Source: Vicia villosa (taxonomy: Eukaryota; Streptophyta; Magnoliopsida; Fabales; Fabaceae). From it: a stretch of DNA of 64,000 bases. The DNA is taken from NCBI RefSeq assembly GCF_029867415.1, contig NW_026706154.1, positions 1 to 64,000 of the forward strand. Direction: 5' to 3'. The notes beneath the pieces are model-generated. The model was given only the letters and a program-made list of their open reading frames with translations. It was not told the DNA's origin and ran no database searches. Made by a program: the position numbers and the translations under genes. This document shows, piece by piece, positions 55,975 through 64,000 of the stretch; position 1 is the first letter of the stretch; each line of letters starts with the position of its first letter.

Positions 55975-58900
55975 TGTAATACGATGAATTGACTTTATTT
56001 GAAATGTTGCGGATAGCAAGAGTCGCCACCGACTTTTATTTTATCCAATTTCAGGAAAGGCCAAAAGAACAGGAAAAGACCTTTTGAAAAGATTTTGAGT
56101 TCGAGGGGTAAGTTATACAAAGGGAAGGTGTAAGGCACCATTTGCATCCATGGTTATCCATGGGCTCTTAATTGCTTAGCTCGCTTTTGTATTGTTTGAA
56201 ATGTTTGAAAAGGAGGTGAAAAGAAATTTGAATAAGAACTTTAGCTTGTAAATAAGCGTAGTCTTTTTGAAAAATTTTCTTTGAAAAGAAGTGGGAAAAG
56301 ATTTTGAATTTGAATTTGAATTCGAATAGAGCAAGCAATCAGGAGCACCTACCCTAAGTTTGAAAAAAACGTTCTTTTAGCTTTTCGGGCGAAAGGATCT
56401 ATCCATACCATGAGAGGGCAGGAAGTCTTTCAATTGGATGTTAAGGGTCACCGAGTTATCGTTCGCCATAAGACTGTCCCTTGCCATAAAGAGGGCAGGT
56501 AGTCTAAGGGAAGGATATAATAGTCATTCTGTTTTAGGCATCATGCGAGGATACCTTAGCAATTGGGACAATTATTCTTTATAAGACAACCTCGAGGGAG
56601 TTTCAATAACTTTGAAGGCAACAGGCATCATTGCTTTAGGTATCCCCGGAATCGAGGGAATTGACTATTTTTAGGCAACAAAAGTAAGGCAACAAGGCAA
56701 CAATTAATAGGCAACAGGCAACAAGAGGGATTACCCTAAAGGTGTGTGTGTGGCACAATCACGTGGTTAACTTTATTGAAATTTATCTTATAAGTTAGTG
56801 ATCTACGTTCAGTTCATGGTTTATTACTCCCTATTTTATTAACCACGCAGTTAAAATAAAATAAAGGCAGAAATAAAATTTCCTACGCTATTACAATAAA
56901 CACCTGCGGGGATGGGGGAAATTAAAAGGCGGAAAAAATAGAAAGATAAATAATTAATTTAATTATCTTTATCTTAGCCTTGATCTTCCTCGAACCTTCG
57001 ATTGACTCTGAACATCTGAGAATTAAACAAATAATAGGGGTGAGCGCATTACAAATTCATTGGTAATTGGAACAAACCCTATTTTAATCAAAAGGCAAAA
57101 AATAAAAATTAAAAATTAAAAAGATATTAAGAAGGAAATAGAAAACTTAGCTTTTGATTTGACGGCGCGCAGTCGGAGGATCTTGAGGTAACCCTAAAAA
57201 TTACGCATGAAGAAGAGAAATGTTGGTGCATTAAAGATCGACAATCCTAATTTACCGGCAAGACTAGACAATAAAAATGTTAATGGACGACACCTACCTA
57301 AGACACCTATGGCTACTAGGGTTTTTAGATTAAAACCTAAAAATTAATTATTGGTTTTTAACCTAATTAATTTTAAAATCGGCTAATCCTAATTAAAATA
57401 ATATTGTGAACCCTAAATTGATTTTAAATTAACCTAACTTAATTAACCTTCATTTTAAATTAATTAACTTAATTTTTTAATCAATCAAAACTAAATTAAG
57501 TATTCACTAAAATCAAACATTAAAAATTAATTAATTAAAAACATTAATCTAAAGTTATTTATATAAAAAAAAAGGGTTAATTTAAAAAGGAAAGAAATAA
57601 AAAGGTTTGAACAAAACAAAAAAAGAAATATAGAAAATATGTAAAAATAATAAAAAAAAATAAAAGGACTTAGCGTTTTGATTCAGTGCGGCTGGCCCTG
57701 TGAGGACCACGGTGGAATTGCATCTTCACGCACGTTGGATCAATTGGGAGGATGATCCTATGACTGAGAAAAGGGGGTACATAGTAACCACGCGTGAGGC
57801 AAAGTATGGGATCCGTGGACAAACAAAAAACCTGCGCGCCCTCTTCGTTTTTGAATTTCGCCTATGGCATGCTGCCACGCAGCCATCTTCTTCGCGCCTC
57901 CGTCGTTTTAGACCTGCAACGTTTTACCTATAGACGCAACTGTTGCCAAAAGCTTTACCTACGGATTTTACCCGTAGCTATAGCACCTGCGAATCAAAAT
58001 TAATGAAATATGCAACATAAATCCCAAGTGAAAGCCCAGAACAATAGGAAATCGCCTCCCAAACGTGATTGTACCACTCGTTCGTTCCAATTTTACCAGT
58101 ATCACAAATCCCTAATTTGGAACTTTAAAACCCTAATCATGGCGAAACGTGTTCCTGCATGGAAGCTTCAATCGAACAATCCAGACATCATAGAAACCTC
58201 AATGTAAACACATATCTATAATCAAAACATGTTAAGAGTGCATGTATATATAGAATCAAAGTTAATTTTTTGATGCAAACCGTGGGGTATAGGTAGCGTT
58301 CTGGATGCTTTGAGGCTCGAGGATGACTAGAAAACGTTCAATGATGCTTTAAGAACGTGCTTGAATCCTCAAAACGTCTTGAATCAAGCTGCAACTTCAA
58401 GAACAATTTTGATTTTTCTTGAACTTGAATGAAATCGGTTAGAGTCTTTAGGGCATCCAAAACCTTATTTTTTCGTCCTCTTGCCTCTGGAATTGTTACA
58501 TGTATATATAATGTAGAATTAGGGCAACAAATTTGGTTTGAATCTTCATTGAATCAAGAATTGAATTTGATTGAAATTGGATTTTTATTCTTTCTAAAAT
58601 TGACCAAATCTTGATCTCTTTCACCAAGATATTCTTTGCACGATTCTGGCTCCCAATATTAGGTATTTTGATCATTGATTCTGATTTAAAACCAAAACAA
58701 ATCAAATCCTTTGAATATTTTCCAAATTATTTGATTTATATTACATTTTTAATGAATTAAATTCAATAAAAAAATCAAATATTAATCAAAAATTTATGTC
58801 TTTGGATATGGTCCTCCTTGATAACTTGAGTAACAAGTTTGGGCCATAAAAAGTTGGGCCTCTTTTCAAAGAAATTCATTTTGAACTCTTTTCCTTCACA

Positions 58901-59694
58901 TTTTTCTTCTCAAAATTGTCCAACTTTGACAAGGCATATCTCCCTCAATTTTTAAGATATGGAGGAGTTATAGGACTTTTTGGAAACCTCAAGATGTCCT
59001 CTACAAGCCACTTTGGAAGCTTTTTTTCATTTGAAGAATTTATCTTGATGATATTGGCTTTGACAAAAAACTGCTTTTGGTTGACTTTCAAAAAGGACCT
59101 ATAATGTTTTGATCCATATCTCTCAAATGAAGCATTTTTAGACTTGGCATGTGAGAGACAAAGTTGTAGAGAATTCAATTTCCTTTAAATTGAGCTTTGG
59201 ATGGAAAAATTTTGATGTTCCATGTGAAAGTTATGGCTGGTCAAAGTTCAGTTGACTTTTTAGTTCAAAAACCCTAATTTAGAAACTTTGAGTTTTGTTG
59301 ATTTCTGAACTTTCCTTGATGAATCATGATCAACCCTTGATCAAATGATGAATGTTACTTTAAAATGAGGATGTTGACCAAAAATCAGGAATTTTGACTG
59401 TGGTTTGACCATAGTTTGACTCTTAGGTCAACCAGTCGATTATTGATCGTGTGGACCATTGAGTGAGCAATCTTTTGAATCAAGGCTTGAAACATGGTAT
59501 GAGGATAATTTGAATCATATGAGAGACCATGGAGTCCATTAGAGGTATCAGAACCTGACTTTTCCTTGAGAAAGGCAAAACCCTAGTTGAAGGGTTGTTG
59601 TTTAGGAGAGTGCATATTCAATCAAGTGTTGAGACTCTGATATTCAAATGAGCTTGAATGTGAAAATGTGATGGACAAATTTTGGGGTATGACA
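55975..59694 (-). mobile_element. 5' LTR of element D (3720 bp)
   Basis: On the minus strand it runs from TGTCATACCCC at 59694 to TTACA at 55975. It is followed on the outside by the cacac duplication and on the inside by the PBS. TATA box on the minus strand near 58243-58255. Confidence 0.95.
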
Positions 59695-59699
59695 CACAC
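59695..59699. repeat. Target-site duplication of element D, right copy
   Basis: cacac, equal to 46458-46462. Confidence 0.9.
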
Positions 59700-60351
59700 A
59701 ACCCCGTGAGAAGCCATGCACCCTTAGTTGGGTAAGCAAGGGCTCCCAAGTTTGAGTAACACTAGCGTGTTAAGTTCCTATCTCCATCAAAAAATATTAT
59801 AGAGAAAAGGTACTTTGTGATGTTCTTGATATAGATATTTTTCATATTTTACTTGGTAGACCTTGGCATTTTGATAATGATGTCACTTACCAAGGACGGG
59901 ATAACATGATAATGTTTACAATGGGCACACATAAAATTGTTATGACTCTCATTTTACACTTTGATAAGAATCCGGGAGGAAAGAAGTCTAGTTTCTTGGT
60001 GATGATGAAAAGTGAAAAGGAGCTTCATGAGGCTCTAAAAGAAACATAATGTTTCTTTCTAGTGGTGATCAAAGGGTTGATGAATGTTGTAAAGGAGGAA
60101 ACGATGACTCCATAAGAAGTGCTAGAGATCCTTGAGGATTTCTAAGAGTTGGTTACATATGAATTACCAAACGATTTGCCTCCCATGCAGGATATTCAAC
60201 ATCGGATTGACCTGATCCCGGGGTCTACCTTGCCAAACCTTTCTCACTATCGTATAAGCCCCAATGAGAATGAGATTTTAAGGGAGCAGATTGAATATTT
60301 GTTTAAGAAGGGATTTATTCATGAGCCCATGAGTACCTATGTAGTACCCAT
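59700..60351 (+). pseudogene. Rest of protease and start of RT of gypsy element E
   Basis: It resumes the frame broken by element D. A protease C-terminal motif (ILLGRPWHFD) lies at about 59845-59875. Stops appear near 60050, 60110 and 60144. The start of the RT, with motifs [17 protein letters not shown] and [14 protein letters not shown], runs from about 60150 to 60345. The gene then stops at the start of LTR F. The rest of RT, RNase H and integrase is not in the window. Confidence 0.85.
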
Positions 60352-60715
60352 TGTCATATCACAAAATTTTCCCTCCTAATTATAACTCACTCTTGGCTTA
60401 GGCCTCTCATTTTATCTGCATAATCTCATTAGGTCATCATATAATCATGCATTCATTCATTAAATAAGAAATTTGAGGCATTGGATTAGTGGTCATGATG
60501 AGCTAGGATTTCATTGATTTTAAGGTTCTTTCTTTTCCTATGGAGGTTTGATTCAGAAGGTGGAACAAAGCTCGCTCTTGGAAGCTAAGAGAAATTTGCT
60601 TTGAATCTTCTTAAAATAAATTCCATGAAAAACTTTCTAATATCATGGAACCACTTCCGTCGTTGTTTAAACCAAAGTTCCTTCCTTCAGCAGAAGTTGA
60701 TTTACCCTTGGTTAT
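60352..60715 (+). mobile_element. Start of LTR F, interrupted by LTR G
   Basis: TGTCATATCACAAAATTTTC resembles the first bases of the Ogre LTRs in this window and begins exactly where the RT of E stops. It runs 364 bp to the start of LTR G. Its remainder should lie beyond the window. The assignment rests mainly on the terminus. Confidence 0.55.
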
Positions 60716-63700
60716 TGTCATACCCCAAAATTTTCCCATCTCATTTCACTTTCAAACTCATACAATGATTCAAGGCTCAAGGGTTAACTTAAGGCACACT
60801 CTCCTAATCAAAGACCTCCTAAACTAGGGTCTTGAATTCCTCCAAGCAAATCGATGAATCAAGGTCTCCAAAGTTTTTCATATGACTCGTGATGTTTCAA
60901 ACTATCTCTATGACAAAGTTCAAGCTTCAATTCCAAAGATTGCTCAGTCAATTGCTCAGATAATCAACAGTCGACTGGTTTGACCTAAAAGTCAACCGTG
61001 GTCAAAGTACAGTCAAAAGTCCTGATTTTTGGTCAACATCCTCCTTTTGAAGTATCATTAATCATTTGATCAAGGATTGATCATGACTCATGAAGGAAAG
61101 ATCAGAAATCAACAAAACTCAAAGTTTCTAATTTAGGGTTTTTTGGACTAAAACTCAACTGAACTTTGACCGGCCATAACTCTCACATGGAACATCAGAA
61201 ATTTTCCATCCAAAGCTAATTTTGGTGGAAATTGAATTCTCTACAACTTTGTCTCACACATGCCAAGTCTAAAAATTCCTCATTTGAGAGATATGGAGCA
61301 AAAGATTATAGGTCCTTTTTGAAAGTCAACCAAAAGAAGTTTTTTGTCAAAGCCCATATCATCAAGATAAAATCCTCAAATGGAAAAAAGGGTCCAAAGT
61401 GGCTTGTAGAGGACATCTTGAGGTTTCCAAAAAGTCCTAGAACTCTTCCATATCTTAAATATTGAGGGAGATATGCCTTGTCAAAGTTGGACAATATTGA
61501 AAGGAAAATGTGAAGTAAAAGTGGTTCAAAATGGATTTCTTTGCAAAGGAACCCAATCTTTTTAGGACCAAGCTTGATCATCAAGTTATCCAAGGCCTCA
61601 AATCTAATTGGAACGAATTTTTAACATTTATTTGATTTTATATGAATTTTTAATCATTTAAAAAGTGATTTTAATCAAGTAAAAATCAAATATTTGCTAG
61701 AGATCCCATAAGTATCAAATATAATCACCATTTATACCTAAATGCAAATCAAATTTCGTGCATATGGTGATTGGATTAGATTGGATCATTTAAGGCCAAA
61801 ATTAGAAAGATTTAAGGCAAATTTCCAATCAATTTTCCAAACTTGCAAATCCAAGATTCAAAAATATTTTACCAAGTTTTGTTGACCTAAAACCTTCTAT
61901 TATATAAGCATAACACTACCAATTGCCAAGGACACGAGATTCTGCAGCCAAACCTAACCTTCAAGCTTCAAAGAGTTCAAGAATAAATCCAATTCGGTTT
62001 CTTGCTTGCAGAGCAATTCAAAGGTTTTTAAAGACTCCAATAGGTTCTTGAGACTCCTCTGAAGGTTTTGAGATCATCACCAAGTCACTACGCGTCAAGA
62101 ATACGTCTCCAGAACCCAAGGTTTGCACCTTTTTAAACTTCTTTGTTTTCAATGATTCACGCCATGTAAATGATTTTTGTTTGCATAGTCATGATTGCAT
62201 TGATGTTTGTATGAATTATGGATGATTAATTGCTTTTCTATGCACGTTTGAGACTAGCGCCATTGTTAGGTTTTAAGAGCTTCAAATTAGGGCTTTACGT
62301 TTAAAGCAAAATTAAGGAAAGTTAGGATCGTTTTTGAACTCAGGGCACTTGGACGATCACAATAGTGTGGTCGCGAAACATTTTTGGTTGTGTTTTGTTG
62401 TATTCGTAGTGTGCAGGTTCTATGGCTATGGATAAAATCCGTAGGTAAAGGTTTCACAGGGCTAACACGACGGACCAACGAAGAAGATGATCACGTGGCG
62501 CCTCCCTAGTGGTCCATTCACGCGCGCGTTTGATTTTTTGAATCAGACAGATTCAGTGCTTCTTAGCTCACGTGCGTATGATGCGTCTTCATCGTTCCAG
62601 CCTTCAGATCTTCTTCTCCCCAGATCCAACGCACGCAATCTGGCAGTCCACCATGATCCCTCAGCAACGAGTCACACCAGATTGGACGCCAGGTTTTTTA
62701 TAATTTTTTTTATTTGATTTTGTCTATTCTATTATTCCTCTTTTAATGTTTTTTTTTAGTAATTACTTTTTTTAAAATTAATTTATTTACTTTTTCATAA
62801 ACCTTTTTTTATATAAATTAATTAGGTTAATGTTTTTTTAATTAGTTTTAATATTTGATAATTTAATTTAGGTTTAATAATTAGATAATTAGATTAATTT
62901 AGTTAAATAATTAGAAAATTAATTAAAATTCATGTTGATTAACCAAATAATTAATTTAGGTTAATTTCTTAATTAAATAATTAATATAAATAATTAGGGG
63001 AGATAACTAATTAATTTAATTTAGGTTAAAATTTGATTTAAATTTAGGGCTAACTGATTTTAGGCTAATTTTAGGTTAATCAAATTAGGGTTCCCAGGTC
63101 ACTTTAGGTCAATGTTATTAGGGTTTGAAAATTTTAGGTTTCTATTATTAACATTATTTTTGATATTAACCTTTTGCCTTCTAACCCTGATTTTGTTTCG
63201 CCTATTATAAATTGCTTTCTATCACTATCACTTGATTTTTTGCAGGTTTATCATCTACTTTATTATTTCTTGTGGTTTGCCCGCGAGTTGTTTTGCCTTA
63301 TTATGTAACTGCTCACATGATGTAATAGTTAATTAGGGTTTTATTTTTCTGCCTTATTTTCTGTACAATTAACTGCGTGGTTAGTAATATAGGGAGTGGA
63401 AACCTTGAATTGAACTTAGAATCATTAACTTTTATAAGATAAAATTATCTGAATTTAATCACTTGATTGTGCACCCACACACCTTTAGGGTAACCTCTCT
63501 TGTTGCCTTGTTGCCTGTGAATTTAAAAATAGTCAAGTCCCTCGATTACGAGGATACCTTAGCAAATGTTGCCCTCAGTTCATTATCATCATTAAAGATC
63601 ATAAGTCCCTTCGATGTTGCCTTCGGTTATATGATCTTGTCCCTCGAGGTTGCCTATGATATAATGATGATAGTCCCTTTCGATTGCTGAGGTATCCTCA

Positions 63701-64000
63701 CTGGTTTCCTAAAAATGACTATTATATATTTCCCTTATATCTTTCCCTTAGACTACCTGCCCTCTTTATGGCAGGGACAGTCTTGTTGGGAACAATAATT
63801 TCGATGACCCTTTTTAAATCCAATGAAAGGACTACCTGTCCTCTTTATGGTATGGATAGCCCTTTCCCATTAAAGTCTTAAAGAACAGAAACTTTTAACT
63901 TAAGGGTAATTGCTTTTCATTGCTTGCTCTGGTTTAAATTCAAAATTTCTTTTACATTACCTTTTCAAAAAACCTTCAAAAAGGCTACGCTTATTTTACA
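60716..64000 (+). mobile_element. LTR G, same family as D LTRs, cut by the window end
   Basis: It starts TGTCATACCCC, preceded by gttat (60711-60715), which may be its target duplication. It matches the D LTR in opposite orientation (shared stretches around 60990-61500 and 63360-63900). TATA box ttatataagc at about 61899-61908. The D LTRs are about 3.7 kb, so the end should lie about 0.4 kb beyond the window. ORFs inside it are not supported. Confidence 0.85.

Noticed and set aside
60645..60827. ORF starting MEPLPSLFKPKF across the F/G border
   Set aside because: It crosses an LTR border, so the fused frame is accidental.

Overview
This is plant nuclear DNA made almost entirely of nested LTR retrotransposons; I find no host gene, no rRNA or tRNA gene and no CRISPR array. 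The dominant elements are Ty3/gypsy of the Tat/Ogre lineage. They have very long LTRs (3.4-6.2 kb) starting TGTTATACCCC or TGTCATACCCC, a primer-binding site of the type tggcgactctgctgggga, two successive RNase H domains in pol, and long 3' untranslated regions with tandem repeats. Together these point to a large-genome legume, most likely tribe Fabeae (pea, vetch, lentil or grass pea). The species is an inference.

Layout. 1-10118: 3' end of Ogre-like element A (integrase, hairpin-rich 3' UTR, ~6.2-kb 3' LTR). 10122-10500: three 127-bp repeats. 10500-12103 and 23805-24056: the two halves of an older LTR (H), split by element B. 12109-23799: element B, with two nearly identical 3449-bp LTRs, duplication CACAC, and an interior that lacks the PBS, gag, protease and half of the reverse transcriptase. 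24414-42933: element C, a Tat-type element with a 72-bp remnant of its 5' LTR, broken gag-pol on the plus strand and two antisense genes; one encodes a plant-mobile-domain protein. C is interrupted at 31699-36376 by a solo LTR of the B family (duplication ATATT). 42934-45671: minus-strand Ty1/copia element of SIRE/Maximus type, cut by C. 45672-46457 and 59700-60351: plus-strand gypsy element E, probably a chromovirus (gag, protease, start of RT). It is cut by the copia element, by element D (46463-59694, minus strand, duplication CACAC, gag only) and by LTR F. LTR F is in turn cut by LTR G, which runs out of the window.

Relative order of insertion. E is oldest; the copia element and D landed in E; C landed in the copia element; the solo LTR's parent landed in C. 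Separately, B landed in H, and G landed in F. B is young by LTR identity. A deletion junction at 24413/24414 joins the H side to the C side and removed most of C's 5' LTR together with the rest of the copia element.

The most unusual signal is RNA-level. Directly after the pol stop codon, A and B carry the same three-unit array of nested hairpins whose stems change in compensation while the cores stay constant. A two-hairpin module near the LTR 3' end is shared, with compensatory changes, by four LTR families. The transcribed part of LTR A and the 3' UTR of A are arrays of further hairpins with constant loops and covarying stems. The solo LTR also holds a 710-bp segment with a TATA box and a 55-codon ORF for a protein with two predicted membrane helices; both LTRs of B lack this segment.
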